Source: Gammaproteobacteria bacterium (lineage in GTDB: Bacteria > Pseudomonadota > Gammaproteobacteria > Acidithiobacillales > Acidithiobacillaceae). Taken from it: a DNA stretch of 48,364 nt. Positions within the stretch are counted from its first letter, which is position 1. Each line of letters begins with the position of its first letter. This document shows positions 27,078 through 37,826 of this stretch, one piece after another. A program made the position numbers and the translations under genes. Location: contig JAMCRJ010000043.1 in NCBI GenBank assembly GCA_023381645.1, positions 1 to 48,364 of the forward strand, in the 5' to 3' direction. Below the pieces are notes generated by a model. The model was not told the DNA's origin. It did no database searches and was given only the letters and a program-made list of their open reading frames with translations.

Positions 27078-29617
27078 GAATTGCTGGCACTTTTCGCGGC
27101 GCGTTTGCGGGATGGGGGTGTCTTGCCTTCGCCGGCTGACGGGGCCCTGCGTTTGGAAGCCGCGGGCTTTTTTGCCGCGGCGGTCGTCGTTTTGGCTTTC
27201 GCCGGTTTTTTGGCGCCAGCCGCCGTGGCTTCCGTGGCCGTTTTCGCTGCCGTTTTGCGGGCGGGCGCGGCCTTCTTGGCCGAGGGCGGGCGCTTTTCGC
27301 GGGGCGGCGGTGGGCTGAATCCGGGCAGCAGGGCGGCGATTTCCGCGTCGCTGGCGTTTACCGGGAAGTGGAACGCACATTCGCTCTGCGGGCAGGCAAG
27401 CTGTTCTCCCAGCCGTTTGCCGCTTTTCTCGATCATGATGGGCCAGCCGCAACGCGGACAGGGCCGTGCCACCGGTGGTCCCCAGACGGCGTAGGTGCAT
27501 TTGGGGTAGGTATTGCAGGAATAAAAAACCTTGCCGTAGCGGCTGCGTTTTTCGACCAGTTCGCCCTCACCGCACTGTGGACAGGTGACGCCCGATGACT
27601 TGGGCTGGGTCAATGGTTCGATATGTTTACATTCCGGATAGCCGCTGCAGGAGATGAAACGGCCATAACGCCCGGTTTTGTACACCAACGGCTTGCCACA
27701 ATCGGGGCAATCGCGGCCTACGGGCTCGGCAGGTTCGCGCGGCCCGTCTACCGGACGGGTATAGTTGCATTCGGGATAACCGGAACAGGCCACGAAACGC
27801 CCATGGCGCCCGAGGCGCAGGAACAAGGGCTTGCCACATTGCGGGCAGGCTTCCTCCAGCGCTTCGCTGGTCGCTTCGGCGCGGCTGACGTTGGCTTTTT
27901 CGTCGAGCAGCGCGCGGAAGGGGCTCCAGAACGCACTGAGGACGGGCTGCCATTGCTTTTCGCCACGGGAGACGGCGTCAAGCTCATCTTCCATGCTGGC
28001 GGTGAAGCCGTAGTCCACATATCGTTCAAAGTGGTTGGTCAGGAACCGGCCGACTACCCGGCCGAGGTCGGTGGGGTGGAACCGGCGCTGCTCGACGGCG
28101 ACGTATTCGCGGTTCTGCAGGGTCTGAATGATGCTGGCGTAGGTGGATGGCCGGCCGATGCCGTGGGCTTCCAGGGTTTTGACCAGGGTGGCGTCGCTGT
28201 AACGGGGGGGCGGCTCGGTAAAGTGCTGTTCGGGATCGATGCCGAGCACCTGGGGTTCATCGCCGGCATCGAGGGGCGGCAGGATGCGGTTGCTCTCATC
28301 CTCGTCGCCGTCGTCCTTGCCTTCCTGATAGACGGCCATGAAGCCGGGAAAGGTCACCGTGGAGCCGTTGGCGCGCAGGGTCCAGTGTGTCCCGGCATCC
28401 ATATCCACGGCGACGAGATCAAGGCGGGCAGGCGCCATCTGGCAGGCGATGCTGCGTTTCCAGACCAACTCGTACAGGCGCCAGAGATCGCGTTCCAGCA
28501 CCCCTTGGAGGGATTCCGGGGTGCGCGCGATGTCCGTGGGACGGATGGCTTCGTGCGCTTCCTGGGCGTTCTTGGTTTTGGTCTTGTAGCGGCGCGGCGT
28601 CTCGGGGACAAATTCGCTGCCGTAGTAGCCATCAATAAAAGTACGGATAGAGGCAATGGCGTCCTCGGCGAGATTGACGGCATCGGTACGCATATAGCTG
28701 ATGAGGCCCACGGTCTCGTTGCCGATATTGATGCCCTCATAAAGCTGTTGGGCAACGCGCATGGTCCGGCTGGCGTTGAAGCCGAGCTTGCGCGACGCTT
28801 CCTGCTGCAGGGTGGAGGTGGTGAAGGGCGCGGCGGGCTGGCGTTGTCGGCTCTTGCGCTCCACTTCCCGGACCCGCAGTGCCCGGCGACCGAGGTCGTC
28901 TTCCATGCCGCTACGAATGGCCCAGGCATGGTCACCGTCGGTGATGTCGAACTGCTCGAGCTTTTTATCCTGCCAGTGGGTCAGACGGCTGGTGAACGCG
29001 CTGCCCGCGTGTTGCAGGCGGCTGGCGATGGTCCAGTATTCGCGGCTGACGAAGGCTTCGATTTCGTTTTCGCGCTCACAGATCAGGCGCAGGGCGGCAC
29101 TTTGTACCCGTCCCGCGGAGAGCCCCGGACGCACCTTGCGCCAGAGCAGCGGCGACAGGTTGAAGCCCACCAGATAATCGAGGGCGCGGCGCGCCTGCTG
29201 GGCGTTGACCAGATCCATGGCGATTTCGCGGGGATGGGCAATGGCCTCCTGCACGGCTTTCTTGGTAATTTCGTGAAAGACCACGCGTTGCGTCGGCTTG
29301 TCGCCGAGCAGGTGGCGTTCGCGCAAGAGCTCCACCAGGTGCCAGGAGATGGCCTCGCCTTCGCGATCCGGATCGGTGGCGAGCCAAAGTGTATCGGCAC
29401 CGCGCAGGGCCTTGGCGATGGCATCCACATGGCGCTCGTTGCGCTCGATGGCGGCGTAGCGCATGGCGAAATCGTGCTCCGTGTCCACGGCGCCCTCTTT
29501 GGGCTGCAGATCACGGACATGACCGTAGGACGCAAGCACCTGAAAATCATCCCCCAGATATTTCTGGATGGTCTTGGCTTTTGCCGGTGATTCTACGATA
29601 ACGAGCTGGTGTGCCAT
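27074..29617 (-). CDS. topA: DNA topoisomerase I
   Basis: Type IA topoisomerase that relaxes negative supercoils. In 847 residues: TOPRIM domain ([17 protein letters not shown] at the start, then [15 protein letters not shown]), the active-site tyrosine in [14 protein letters not shown] (about 310), and four C-terminal zinc-ribbon units beginning [24 protein letters not shown] and CPRCGWPI. It ends with a tail of about 70 residues almost entirely Lys, Ala, Pro and Arg, which probably binds DNA nonspecifically. It is followed by fdxA with an overlap. Confidence 0.96.
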   Translation of the reverse strand: MAHQLVIVESPAKAKTIQKYLGDDFQVLASYGHVRDLQPKEGAVDTEHDFAMRYAAIERNERHVDAIAKALRGADTLWLATDPDREGEAISWHLVELLRERHLLGDKPTQRVVFHEITKKAVQEAIAHPREIAMDLVNAQQARRALDYLVGFNLSPLLWRKVRPGLSAGRVQSAALRLICERENEIEAFVSREYWTIASRLQHAGSAFTSRLTHWQDKKLEQFDITDGDHAWAIRSGMEDDLGRRALRVREVERKSRQRQPAAPFTTSTLQQEASRKLGFNASRTMRVAQQLYEGINIGNETVGLISYMRTDAVNLAEDAIASIRTFIDGYYGSEFVPETPRRYKTKTKNAQEAHEAIRPTDIARTPESLQGVLERDLWRLYELVWKRSIACQMAPARLDLVAVDMDAGTHWTLRANGSTVTFPGFMAVYQEGKDDGDEDESNRILPPLDAGDEPQVLGIDPEQHFTEPPPRYSDATLVKTLEAHGIGRPSTYASIIQTLQNREYVAVEQRRFHPTDLGRVVGRFLTNHFERYVDYGFTASMEDELDAVSRGEKQWQPVLSAFWSPFRALLDEKANVSRAEATSEALEEACPQCGKPLFLRLGRHGRFVACSGYPECNYTRPVDGPREPAEPVGRDCPDCGKPLVYKTGRYGRFISCSGYPECKHIEPLTQPKSSGVTCPQCGEGELVEKRSRYGKVFYSCNTYPKCTYAVWGPPVARPCPRCGWPIMIEKSGKRLGEQLACPQSECAFHFPVNASDAEIAALLPGFSPPPPREKRPPSAKKAAPARKTAAKTATEATAAGAKKPAKAKTTTAAAKKPAASKRRAPSAGEGKTPPSRKRAAKSASNS

Positions 29618-29620
29618 AGG

Positions 29621-30058
29621 TCAGTGGAGAATCCGTGCGCCGTTGCTGCCCAGCAGGGCATCGACCCAGAAGGCCTCGGGACCGGGGTCGTTGGCCATCA
29701 CCAGGAAGGTCACCCAGTCGAGGGTTTCGAGATCGGTGTCGTCCAGTTCCAGGGCGAGCAGGCGATCGATAATGCGCTCACGCATGGCGCCGTTGATGAC
29801 ACCAAGCCGCTCCCAGTCGTGTAACTGCCCGCGGGCGGCCACCGAAAGATTTTGCTGTTCGTAGGGGTGGTAGGCGCGCAGTGAGCGGGGGCTGGTTGCC
29901 TCTTGTTCCTCTACCGCGAAGCCTTCCATCCAGTCGAGGGCACGCTGAATATCGCCATCCGCAAAACCGACGGCGCGCAAATGGTCTTCAACCATGTCGT
30001 CGTCGTCTTCGTCGAGATGGTCGAGCAAATAACTGATGATGTCTATGACGTCTTCCAT
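29621..30058 (-). CDS. smg: Smg family protein (DUF494)
   Basis: 145-residue acidic protein, MEDVIDIISYLLDHLDEDDD at the start and DLETLDWVTFLVM near the end, recognisable as Smg. The molecular function is not established; the gene is usually found between dprA and topA, exactly as here. A 3-bp gap separates it from topA. Confidence 0.9.
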   Translation of the reverse strand: MEDVIDIISYLLDHLDEDDDDMVEDHLRAVGFADGDIQRALDWMEGFAVEEQEATSPRSLRAYHPYEQQNLSVAARGQLHDWERLGVINGAMRERIIDRLLALELDDTDLETLDWVTFLVMANDPGPEAFWVDALLGSNGARILH

Positions 30059-30067
30059 ACCTTGGCC

Positions 30068-31165
30068 CTAGGAAGCAGGTGGGAGGCGACAGAAACGGCC
30101 GCCGGGACAGGCCGCGAGGTAACCTTGTAATTCCATGTCCAAGAGGATGGCCGAAAGCTCGGTCAGCGTCAATCCGCAGCGGTTGGCGATCTGTTCCGGG
30201 GCGAGGGGGTCGAAGTCCATGGCGGCCCAGACCCTGGCCTGGGCCGGATCTTCGGGCTGCCAGTCTGCCGCGGGTGCCCTTGCCTGACCGTCCCGCAACA
30301 CGGCGTACAGGGGACCGAGTTCGCTGAGCACGTCCTCGGCACTCTCGACCAGTTTGGCGCCGTCGCGGATGAGGCGGTGCGGGCCCCGCGACAGCGGCGA
30401 GTGGATGGAGCCGGGGATGGCAAAAACTTCGCGGCCCTGCTCCATCGCCAGCCGGGCGGTAATCAGTGAGCCGCTGCCCTCAGCGGCTTCGACCACCAGT
30501 ACACCCAGGCTGAGGCCGCTGATGATGCGGTTGCGGCGGGGGAAGAGGCCACTGCGCGGTCCGGTATCGGGGGGCTGTTCGCTGAGGATGAGGCCCTGTC
30601 CGGCAATCTGGCGGGCGAGCTGCAGGTGGTTGCGCGGGTAGATGAGATCGGCGCCGGTACCGAGTACGGCGACGGTGCCGCTGTTCAGCGCGCCGCGATG
30701 GGCGGCGGCATCGATGCCGAGGGCCAGACCGCTGCTGATGATCAGGCCCGCCTCACCCAGATTTCTGGCGAAGGCTTCGGCCGTCGCGATACCGCTCGCG
30801 GTGGGGCTGCGGCTGCCGACGATCGCCAGCATGGCCTGGTTCAGGCAAAGGCGCTGTCCGCGTAGATAGAGCAGCAGGGGCGGGTCGGAGATATGGCGTA
30901 GCAAAGGCGGGTAGTCGCTGTCCGTCCAGCGACAGAGGTCGGTATCGGGACTTTCCAGCCAGCGCCGGTCCGCGGGCGTGAGAATGTCCTCGGGCGCCTT
31001 CTGCAGAGCAGCGATTTGCGCTGCCTGCAAACCAAGGTCGTGCAGGGCGCCGGCGCCGGTTTGAAAGCAGCGATCTACCTCACCAAAGCGCTCCAGAAGG
31101 GCACGTTGGCGGATCGGGCCGAGGCCGGGGACCCGACCGAGGGCGAGCCAGGCCCGGTCCGTCAC
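30068..31165 (-). CDS. dprA: DNA-processing protein DprA
   Basis: Binds incoming single-stranded DNA in transformation and loads RecA. 365 residues: an N-terminal HhH/SAM-like part (GRVPGLGPIRQRALLERFG), the Rossmann-like core (LAIVGSRSPTASGIATAEAF, IISSGLALGIDAAAHRGAL, TVAVLGTGADLIYPRNH, GLFPRRNRIISGLSLGVLVV) and a C-terminal winged-helix domain (PEQIANRCGLTLTELSAIL). With the ComEA-like protein this hints at DNA-uptake capacity. The start overlaps the LysM gene stop (ATGA). Confidence 0.95.
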   Translation of the reverse strand: MTDRAWLALGRVPGLGPIRQRALLERFGEVDRCFQTGAGALHDLGLQAAQIAALQKAPEDILTPADRRWLESPDTDLCRWTDSDYPPLLRHISDPPLLLYLRGQRLCLNQAMLAIVGSRSPTASGIATAEAFARNLGEAGLIISSGLALGIDAAAHRGALNSGTVAVLGTGADLIYPRNHLQLARQIAGQGLILSEQPPDTGPRSGLFPRRNRIISGLSLGVLVVEAAEGSGSLITARLAMEQGREVFAIPGSIHSPLSRGPHRLIRDGAKLVESAEDVLSELGPLYAVLRDGQARAPAADWQPEDPAQARVWAAMDFDPLAPEQIANRCGLTLTELSAILLDMELQGYLAACPGGRFCRLPPAS

Positions 31166-32211
31166 CCGTTTCCTGCGGAACTGTCGCTGGCCGTTACCGG
31201 ACTCGGACTGGCCAGATGGTCACCTACCTGGATGCCACGCGTCGCTGTGGTAATCACGGCGTAGGAGACGGTGGGGAAGACACGGAACAGCATCACACTG
31301 CCCACCTTCTGGGATGGCAGGGCGAAGGCTTTGCCGGTCACGGTATTTTTCGTCGTTTCCGCGGGCCTTTCAATCTGTAGTACATTGCCGTCGCGCAGAC
31401 CATCATCCCGGCCCTGATCCACGATAACCACCTGACCCGCCATGAGTTCCGGGTAGTCACTCATCTTGGCGATGATGTGAGCATTCACCGGGTGGGAGGG
31501 GGCGCTGGGGAAGTAGTGGGGAACAACGCTCTTTGTGGTGGGTACCAGCCGGTCACCCAGAGAGATTTCCTTCAGGGCGTTGGTGATTTCCATGGCGGTG
31601 TGGGCGCCGTTGCGACGCACGACTGCGCTGCCCAGATCGCGGAGCGCATAACCGACGGCATTTTTGCGGCCGGGGCGATAGAGTTCCGGCCCGAGGGCGA
31701 CAATCTGGTAACGGGCGCCAACGGGCGCATGTGCCAGGCCGGAGGCATAGAGTTTATCGCCGACCGTGTAGACGATATGTTCGCTGGCGCTGGCCGCAAG
31801 ATAGGGCAGTTGGTCATAAGCTTTCTTGCTGGCAATGACACCGGGCGTGCCGAGAAAAGGCACGACCTCGCCACGTGCGACCGTGGGCAGGGGCTCTGTG
31901 GTCATCCGGGGATGCAGTGCGATCACACGGAGTTCCGGTTGGCCACCCGGCCCGCGGGTAATCACCACACGGTCGCCCGGATAAATCAGGTTGGGGTTTT
32001 TGATGTAGGTATTCCGGTGCCATAGCCGCGGCCATTCCCAAGGATTTTTGAGAAAATGCGCAGCAATACCCCAGAGGGTGTCTCCGCGTTTGACGGTGTA
32101 GCTGTGCGCACTGCGCAACGGCGTGCCGGACGGCGCAGCCTGCGCCGTTACCGGGACCATGACGCCGAGGCCGAGACAAAATAAGGTGTTGCGCCAGGTG
32201 TTCTTCTGCAT
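31162..32211 (-). CDS. Exported LysM-domain protein
   Basis: 349-residue envelope protein from ATG 32211: signal peptide ([17 protein letters not shown]), then a LysM peptidoglycan-binding domain ([20 protein letters not shown], then [13 protein letters not shown]) and a C-terminal region without recognised motifs. LysM proteins next to dprA and def are common in proteobacteria. The longer reading would extend through the divergent promoter region and lacks a start signal. It opens the minus-strand group that runs to minE. Confidence 0.85.
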   Translation of the reverse strand: MQKNTWRNTLFCLGLGVMVPVTAQAAPSGTPLRSAHSYTVKRGDTLWGIAAHFLKNPWEWPRLWHRNTYIKNPNLIYPGDRVVITRGPGGQPELRVIALHPRMTTEPLPTVARGEVVPFLGTPGVIASKKAYDQLPYLAASASEHIVYTVGDKLYASGLAHAPVGARYQIVALGPELYRPGRKNAVGYALRDLGSAVVRRNGAHTAMEITNALKEISLGDRLVPTTKSVVPHYFPSAPSHPVNAHIIAKMSDYPELMAGQVVIVDQGRDDGLRDGNVLQIERPAETTKNTVTGKAFALPSQKVGSVMLFRVFPTVSYAVITTATRGIQVGDHLASPSPVTASDSSAGNG

Positions 32212-32250
32212 GAATGATCTCCGCCGGACTTCCGCAGGGCATAGTATTAG

Positions 32251-32280
32251 TTCAAGATACGATTTTTGCCGGATTACAAT
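32251..32280 (+). promoter_or_regulatory. Candidate def promoter
   Basis: TTCAAG (32251-32256), an 18-bp spacer and TACAAT (32275-32280) in the 82-bp gap between the divergent LysM gene and def. The transcript would begin a few bases before the def start, so nearly leaderless. Confidence 0.3.
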
Positions 32281-32293
32281 AATTGGTGACGAA

Positions 32294-32797
32294 ATGCCCC
32301 TTTTGAAGATACTGGAGTTTCCTGACGCACGCCTCAAGGACGTGGCCCGGCCCATAGCCAGGGTGGACAAACAGATTCAGCAGCTTGCCGACGATATGGC
32401 GGAGACCATGTACGATGCCCCGGGCATTGGTCTGGCCGCGCCGCAGGTGGCCGCCGGCCACCGGCTGATTGTCGTGGATGTTTCGGAAAATCGCAACGAT
32501 CTGCTGACCCTGCTGAATCCGGAAATCATTGCGCGCACGGGTGAGGAAGAGATGAAAGAGGGTTGTCTGTCGGTGCCGGGGGTGCTGGAAACGGTGCGCC
32601 GTGCCGAAAAGGTGACGGTGCGCGCCACGACGGTGCTGGGCAAGACCCTCGAACTGGAGGCTGACGGGTTGCTGGCGGTTTGCCTGCAGCACGAGATCGA
32701 CCATCTCGACGGCACCCTGTTCGTCGATCATCTGTCCCGCCTCAAGCAAAATCTGATTCGCCGTAAGGCGGAAAAAAGGGTGCGGCTCGGTGACTGA
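32294..32797 (+). CDS. def: Peptide deformylase
   Basis: Removes the formyl group from nascent proteins; metal-dependent. 167 residues with the three signature motifs: GIGLAAPQV (about 44-52), EGCLSVPG (about 89-96, metal cysteine) and QHEIDHLDG (about 131-139, two metal histidines). ATG 32294 was chosen for the standard N-terminus [14 protein letters not shown]; upstream codons run into the divergent gene. The last 8 bp overlap fmt. It pairs functionally with fmt, which adds the formyl group to initiator tRNA. Confidence 0.95.
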   Translation: MPLLKILEFPDARLKDVARPIARVDKQIQQLADDMAETMYDAPGIGLAAPQVAAGHRLIVVDVSENRNDLLTLLNPEIIARTGEEEMKEGCLSVPGVLETVRRAEKVTVRATTVLGKTLELEADGLLAVCLQHEIDHLDGTLFVDHLSRLKQNLIRRKAEKRVRLGD

Positions 32798-33731
32798 AAA
32801 ACAGCGCATCGTTTTTGCCGGGACGCCGGAGTTCGCACGCATCATCCTCGCCGAACTGCGGCAAGGACCGGAAGCCGTCGTCGGGGTGTTTACACAGCCG
32901 GATCGCCCGGCGGGCCGAGGGCGGGCGTTGCAAGCCAGCCCGGTCAAGCAGGAGGCTCTGGCCGCAGGCATTCCTGTTTTTCAGCCGGAATCCTGTAAAA
33001 CGGGCGAGGCCCTGGAATTGCTCCGGAGCTTGGCGCCGGATCTGCTGATTGTCGTGGCCTACGGTCAGATTCTTCCCCAGGCGATACTGGCCCTGCCGAC
33101 GCGCGGTGCCATCAACGTGCATGCCAGCCTACTGCCGGCGTGGCGCGGCGCGGCGCCCATCGCCCGGGCCATCGCGGCGGGCGACAAAGAAAGCGGTGTC
33201 GCCATCATGCAGATGGAAGCCGGGCTCGACTCCGGCCCGGTGCTATGGGAGGAGCGCGTGCCCATCGCACCTGACGACACGGCGGCCAGCCTGCACGACC
33301 GTTTGGCACGATTGGGCGGCGAGGCTTTGCGCCACGCCCTGGATGATCTCTGGGCCAATCGGCTCAAACCCACGCCTCAGGATGCCGCGCTGGTGACCTA
33401 TGCCCGCAAGCTGAAGAAAGAGGAGGCCCTGCTCGACTGGCAGCTTTCCGCGACGACGCTGGAGCGTCTGGTACGGGCGTTCAATCCCAGTCCGGTCGCC
33501 CATACGCTTTTTCGCGACAAGGGCCTGCGAGTCTGGCAGACGCGGGTGCTGGGCCCTGGCGGTGACCAGGCGCCCGGCAGCATCAGTGCCGTGGAAAAGG
33601 ATGGGGTGGTGGTGACCTGTGGTGAGGATCGATTGCAGTTGCTGGCGGTTCAGCCTGCAGGCAAGGGAGTGCTCAGTGGCAGTGATTTCGCCCGTGGTTA
33701 TCGCCCGCAGGTCGGTGAAGTGCTGGGATGA
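32790..33731 (+). CDS. fmt: Methionyl-tRNA formyltransferase
   Basis: Formylates the initiator Met-tRNA using 10-formyl-tetrahydrofolate. 313 residues: [15 protein letters not shown] at the start, [17 protein letters not shown] (about 108-124, catalytic Asn-His region) and [15 protein letters not shown] opening the C-terminal tRNA-binding domain. The start is GTG 32790, inside the end of def. The rsmB start overlaps the stop (ATGA), the classical def-fmt-rsmB order. Confidence 0.96.
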   Translation: MTEKQRIVFAGTPEFARIILAELRQGPEAVVGVFTQPDRPAGRGRALQASPVKQEALAAGIPVFQPESCKTGEALELLRSLAPDLLIVVAYGQILPQAILALPTRGAINVHASLLPAWRGAAPIARAIAAGDKESGVAIMQMEAGLDSGPVLWEERVPIAPDDTAASLHDRLARLGGEALRHALDDLWANRLKPTPQDAALVTYARKLKKEEALLDWQLSATTLERLVRAFNPSPVAHTLFRDKGLRVWQTRVLGPGGDQAPGSISAVEKDGVVVTCGEDRLQLLAVQPAGKGVLSGSDFARGYRPQVGEVLG

Positions 33732-35032
33732 GGGAAGCGCGAACAGGGATTGAACGGGCAAAAAGCACATCGGGTGGGGCCGTGCGCACGGCCGCCATTG
33801 CCGTGTTGCGCGACGTGGATAGCGGGCAGACGGTGGATGCCGCGCTGCTGCCGGTTTCGTTGACCGGTGCGGATCGGGCGACCGTGCAATGGTTGGTTCT
33901 CGGCACGCTGCGCGAGTATCTGTCTGTACAGGCCCTTTCCGCAAAATTGCTGCGCAAGGCGTGGCGCGAGGAGGATGCCGATCTGGGCTTTCTGCTCAGT
34001 CTGGCCCTTTTTGAGTTGCGCCACGGCCAACGACCCGCCTTTGCGGTGGTCAATGACTGGGTGGAGATGACAGCGGCCCTCAAAAAACCGTGGGCGCGCG
34101 GCCTGATGAATGCCGTCCTGCGCCGTTATCTGCGAGAGCGTGCGGTTTTGGATACAGCGCTGGTCGATCGCGATCTCGGGCATCCGGCCTGGCTGGCGGC
34201 GCGCTTGCGCGCGGCCTATCCGCAGGACTGGCCCGCCATTGCCGCGGCCAACAACAGCGTGCCGCCTCTCTGGCTGCGGGTGAATACGCAGCGGGTGGAC
34301 CCCGGTGCATATCGGCGGTTGCTGGCGGAGCAAGGCCGTGAGGCCGAGGGCGTGACATGGAGCGCGGCGGCCTTGCGCCTGCCCGCCAGTGTGCCGGTAG
34401 CGACCCTGCCGGGCTGGGATGCTGGCTGGGTGGCGGTACAGGACGGCGCGGCACAACTGGCGGCCCACATTCTCGCTCCCCGGGAGGGGGAGCGAATTCT
34501 GGATGCCTGCGCGGCGCCGGGCGGCAAGACAGCCCATCTGTGGGCATTGGGGGCAACACGGCTGGATGCCCTGGACCGCTCTGCGGAACGCCTGAACCGG
34601 GTGCGTGAAACTCTGGAAAGACAAGGCGGCGAGGCGTATTTGCAGGCGGCCGATGCGGCGGAAACCACTACCTGGTGGAATGGTGAGACCTATGACGCCA
34701 TTCTCCTGGATGCACCCTGTACCGGCACCGGAGTCATTCGCCGCCATCCCGATATTCGTCTGCGCCGCCACCCGGAAGATGTGACCGAAGCTGTGGCGCA
34801 ACAGGCGCATCTGCTGGAAGGGTTGTGGCCTTGTCTGCGCCCCGGCGGTCGGTTGCTCTATGCCACCTGCTCAATATTGCCCGAGGAGAACGAAGAACAG
34901 ATCGCCGCCTTTGTTCAGCGGCATTCCGATGCGCGCCGCACGGCTCATCCGCTGACCGGACAACGCCTGCCCGGTCAGGAAGACATGGATGGTTTTTACT
35001 ATGCCTTGCTGGAGAAGCGCCCGTGCGCCTGA
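33728..35032 (+). CDS. rsmB: 16S rRNA (cytosine-967-C5) methyltransferase
   Basis: Methylates C967 of 16S rRNA. 434 residues: N-terminal NusB-like RNA-binding domain (RTAAIAVLRDVDSG, LSLALFELRHGQ), then the Rossmann domain with the SAM motif ILDACAAPGGKTAHLWAL (about 257-274) and two active-site cysteines in DAPCTGTGVIRRHPDIR and YATCSILPEENEEQI. The C-terminus DMDGFYYALLEK is typical. The stop lies 10 bp inside the next gene. Confidence 0.95.
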   Translation: MREARTGIERAKSTSGGAVRTAAIAVLRDVDSGQTVDAALLPVSLTGADRATVQWLVLGTLREYLSVQALSAKLLRKAWREEDADLGFLLSLALFELRHGQRPAFAVVNDWVEMTAALKKPWARGLMNAVLRRYLRERAVLDTALVDRDLGHPAWLAARLRAAYPQDWPAIAAANNSVPPLWLRVNTQRVDPGAYRRLLAEQGREAEGVTWSAAALRLPASVPVATLPGWDAGWVAVQDGAAQLAAHILAPREGERILDACAAPGGKTAHLWALGATRLDALDRSAERLNRVRETLERQGGEAYLQAADAAETTTWWNGETYDAILLDAPCTGTGVIRRHPDIRLRRHPEDVTEAVAQQAHLLEGLWPCLRPGGRLLYATCSILPEENEEQIAAFVQRHSDARRTAHPLTGQRLPGQEDMDGFYYALLEKRPCA

Positions 35033-35622
35033 GCAGCGCGTTGCGTTTGCCGGCCGGCAGAAGCGGGCGGCGGCTATTGGTCGTCATACTGCTCGGGCTA
35101 TGCGGTGTTTTTTGCGTAACCGGGGTAGCAGTGGCTGGTCCGGCGTTTCACGTGGAACGTGTGCAGGTGACCCCCCTTGCGAATGCTGTTGAAATCGACG
35201 CCAGCGTGCAGTTGGGCAAGGAAGCGCTCCTGCAGCAGGTGCTCGACCAGGGGCAGACACTGACTTGGGTTGTGGAGGCGGAGTGGCGGGAACCCGAGCC
35301 CTTCTCCTTCATTCCCGGTATCGGCGTTCATGCACGCCGAGAACAGCGCTGGTACATCCGTTATTATCCCCTGACAAACCAATATGGCATTGAGGATCAG
35401 CACGGCGTGCTTACCTTGTACGCGCACTGGAGTGAGGTTGTCACGGCGCTGACCCAGGTGCGGAGCTTCGTGCTCCCGCTGGCCCACGGTGCGGCGCGGG
35501 GTCGGGTGGCATTGCGGGTAGGTGTCGACAGTCAGGCCTTACCTCTGCCGTTGCGTTTGCGATCTTTGCTTGACCACTGGAAACTGGAGTCTCCATGGAC
35601 CGTCGCACCCCTTCCCCGTTGA
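35023..35622 (+). CDS. DUF4390 domain protein
   Basis: 199-residue protein from GTG 35023 (GGAGAAGC upstream), with a signal anchor (LLVVILLGLCGVFCVTGVAVA) and the DUF4390 body (WRYIRY-type YIRYYPLTNQYGI, LPLRLRSLLDHWKLESPW). The function is unknown; the gene regularly sits between rsmB and ntrY. A parS-like 16-mer lies in its coding sequence at residues about 41-46. Its end overlaps ntrY by 28 bp. Confidence 0.8.
   Translation: MRLSSALRLPAGRSGRRLLVVILLGLCGVFCVTGVAVAGPAFHVERVQVTPLANAVEIDASVQLGKEALLQQVLDQGQTLTWVVEAEWREPEPFSFIPGIGVHARREQRWYIRYYPLTNQYGIEDQHGVLTLYAHWSEVVTALTQVRSFVLPLAHGAARGRVALRVGVDSQALPLPLRLRSLLDHWKLESPWTVAPLPR
35144..35159. promoter_or_regulatory. parS-like site inside the DUF4390 gene
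   Basis: CGTTTCACGTGGAACG: the central 14 bases equal the well-known parS variant (one change from the perfect palindrome at 26720-26735); the outer bases differ. Being inside a gene does not exclude it, as many parS sites are intragenic. Confidence 0.6.
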
Positions 35623-37805
35623 AAAACTGGTTGCGTGCCCTGAGCACCGGAACCACAGGGGAGCATCTGCGGGTGGGACCGCGCTGGGACGCCGTTCTGC
35701 TCCTGCTCGCCGTTGTGGCCTTTTTGGGGATCAACTTTTTCACCAGCGCCGGGGGGCCGCTGAGCCATTATTTTGTGCCCATGCTGGTGATTTCGGCAGG
35801 GATCGTCCTCTTTCTGCTCTCCCTGGTACTGATCTCGGTAGTGGCGCTGCTGTTGCGACTGCGGCGTGGCGAGGTGGGCAGTCAACTGGCTACCCGCCTG
35901 GTGGTCATCATCACTCTGCTCAGTTTTTTGCCGGCAGCCGTCGTTTTCGGTTTTTCCTGGCAGTATCTGAATCGGGGCGTGGACTCGTGGTTCAGCAGCG
36001 CTGTGCAGAGTGCGCTGGATCAGGCCCTGAATGTGGCCAAGGCGGGCATTGATCGCTACCGCAATTCCACATTGCTGGCGGCGGAAAGCATTGCCCAGGC
36101 GCTGGTGGGGGAGTCGGACAGCAGCGCCGTAATCACTGTGATTGCCCTGCGCGATCAGTATCGCCTGAGCAGCGTAACCCTCTTCTCCAGCGACAACCGG
36201 ATCATCGCCACCAGCAGTGATAACCTCAGTCTGGCCCCGCGTTTGCCGCGCCGGGAAATTCTCGCCATGGAAGAGGGCCATCCGACCGCCACCATCGAGC
36301 CGGAACCCAAGGGCGGCCTGCTGGTAAAAGTGCTGGTCCCGGTGCTGAGCCCACACCTGGGGGAAAGCAACCGCATGCTTTATGTGGAACAACCCATCCC
36401 CGAGCAACTGACCCGGGCTGCAGAGGCGGTGCAGGTGGCGTATACCCGGTATCACCAGTTGATGCTGATGCGCGAACCGATGAAAACGGCCTTTCAGCTC
36501 AGCCTGGCGGTGGCCTTACTGCTGGCTGTGCTGTCGGCGGTGTGGATGGGTCTGCATCTGGCGCGACGACTGACCGCGCCCGTCGCGCGTCTGGCCGCGG
36601 GAACCCAGGCGGTGGCACGTGGCGAGTTTATTCCCTTGCAGACCGTGGCGAGTCACGACGAGCTGGGTGTTCTGATACATTCGTTCAACAATATGACCCG
36701 ACAACTGGCGCGGGCCAAGCAGCAGGCGGCGGCGGCGCAGGAGCAGGCGGAGCAGCGGCGGCTGTACCTGGAGACCGTGCTCGGACAGATTTCCAGCGGC
36801 ATCCTGACCTTTGATGGCGAAAACCATTTGGCCGAAGTCAACGCCGCGGCGACCCATATCCTTCAGGAGGATCTGTTCAGAGGCAGTGCTCTGGATGACT
36901 TGCATGACGGTACCGCGCTGGAGCCCCTGTGGAAACTGGTGGCGGATTGGGTGGAACACCCCCGTAACGGGATGCAGAAAGAATTGCAGATCGAGCGCTC
37001 CGACGGGCCACAGACCATTATCGTGCATGGCGCGCATTTTGCGGATGACGCCGGCAGTCGGGGTTTCGTCCTGGTTTTCGACGACATCAGTACGCTGGTC
37101 GCTGCCCAGCGCAGCGCCGCCTGGAGTGAAGTGGCGCGGCGTCTGGCTCACGAGATCAAAAACCCGCTCACCCCCATTCAGCTCTCCGCCGAGCGGCTGC
37201 GGCGCAAATATCTGGAACGCCTTGGCGATGAGGGGGAGGCCCTGGATCGTGCCACCCGCACGATTATCCATCAGGTGGATGCCCTCAAGGTGATGGTGGA
37301 TGCCTTCTCGGAGTACGCCCGGCAGCCGCAACTCGAGTTGCGCCCGCTCGATCTCAACACGCTGATTCTGGATGTGCTCGACCTGTATCGCGGGCAAGAG
37401 GGCGGGGTGGAGATTCGGGCTGAACTGGGTGCGGGCCTGCCCCCCCTGCGGGCCGATGTGCATCGCCTGCGCCAAATCCTCAATAATCTTCTGCGCAATG
37501 CCCTTGACGCCTTACAGGGTGCCGTAGAATCTGCTGATGGCAAGCATATCCTGATTCGCACCCGTTTGGCGGACGCAGGCCCCGCAAAGGTGCTAGAGTT
37601 GAGCGTGTTAGATGACGGACCCGGCTTCCCGGTCGAGTTGCTGGCGCGGGTTTTTGAGCCCTATGTCAGCAGCAAGGTGAAGGGTTCTGGGCTGGGTCTC
37701 GCCATCGTCCGGCGTATCGTTGAAGAGCATGGCGGCCAGATTATTGCCGATAATCAGGGTTTGCAGGGCGGTGCGCGTGTCGTTATTGATTTTCCGTTAG
37801 GTTGA
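35595..37805 (+). CDS. ntrY: Membrane sensor histidine kinase, NtrY-like
   Basis: Sensor of a two-component pair with NtrX; linked in other bacteria to nitrogen or redox control. 736 residues: three N-terminal membrane helices (about 32-50, 58-86, 100-122), a periplasmic sensor stretch, a fourth helix (about 300-320), HAMP, a PAS-like region, then HisKA with the phosphorylated His in RRLAHEIKNPLTPIQLSAER (H about 519) and the ATPase part NNLLRNALDAL, LDDGPGFP, KGSGLGLAIVRRI. The start ATG 35595 lies within the end of the DUF4390 gene and has GGAG upstream. Confidence 0.9.
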   Translation: MDRRTPSPLKNWLRALSTGTTGEHLRVGPRWDAVLLLLAVVAFLGINFFTSAGGPLSHYFVPMLVISAGIVLFLLSLVLISVVALLLRLRRGEVGSQLATRLVVIITLLSFLPAAVVFGFSWQYLNRGVDSWFSSAVQSALDQALNVAKAGIDRYRNSTLLAAESIAQALVGESDSSAVITVIALRDQYRLSSVTLFSSDNRIIATSSDNLSLAPRLPRREILAMEEGHPTATIEPEPKGGLLVKVLVPVLSPHLGESNRMLYVEQPIPEQLTRAAEAVQVAYTRYHQLMLMREPMKTAFQLSLAVALLLAVLSAVWMGLHLARRLTAPVARLAAGTQAVARGEFIPLQTVASHDELGVLIHSFNNMTRQLARAKQQAAAAQEQAEQRRLYLETVLGQISSGILTFDGENHLAEVNAAATHILQEDLFRGSALDDLHDGTALEPLWKLVADWVEHPRNGMQKELQIERSDGPQTIIVHGAHFADDAGSRGFVLVFDDISTLVAAQRSAAWSEVARRLAHEIKNPLTPIQLSAERLRRKYLERLGDEGEALDRATRTIIHQVDALKVMVDAFSEYARQPQLELRPLDLNTLILDVLDLYRGQEGGVEIRAELGAGLPPLRADVHRLRQILNNLLRNALDALQGAVESADGKHILIRTRLADAGPAKVLELSVLDDGPGFPVELLARVFEPYVSSKVKGSGLGLAIVRRIVEEHGGQIIADNQGLQGGARVVIDFPLG

Positions 37806-37826
37806 GACAGGTGTTCAGGAGGCGGC

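Noticed and set aside
27623..29590. 655-codon open frame antisense to topA
   Set aside because: Shadow; topA motifs on the minus strand are unambiguous.
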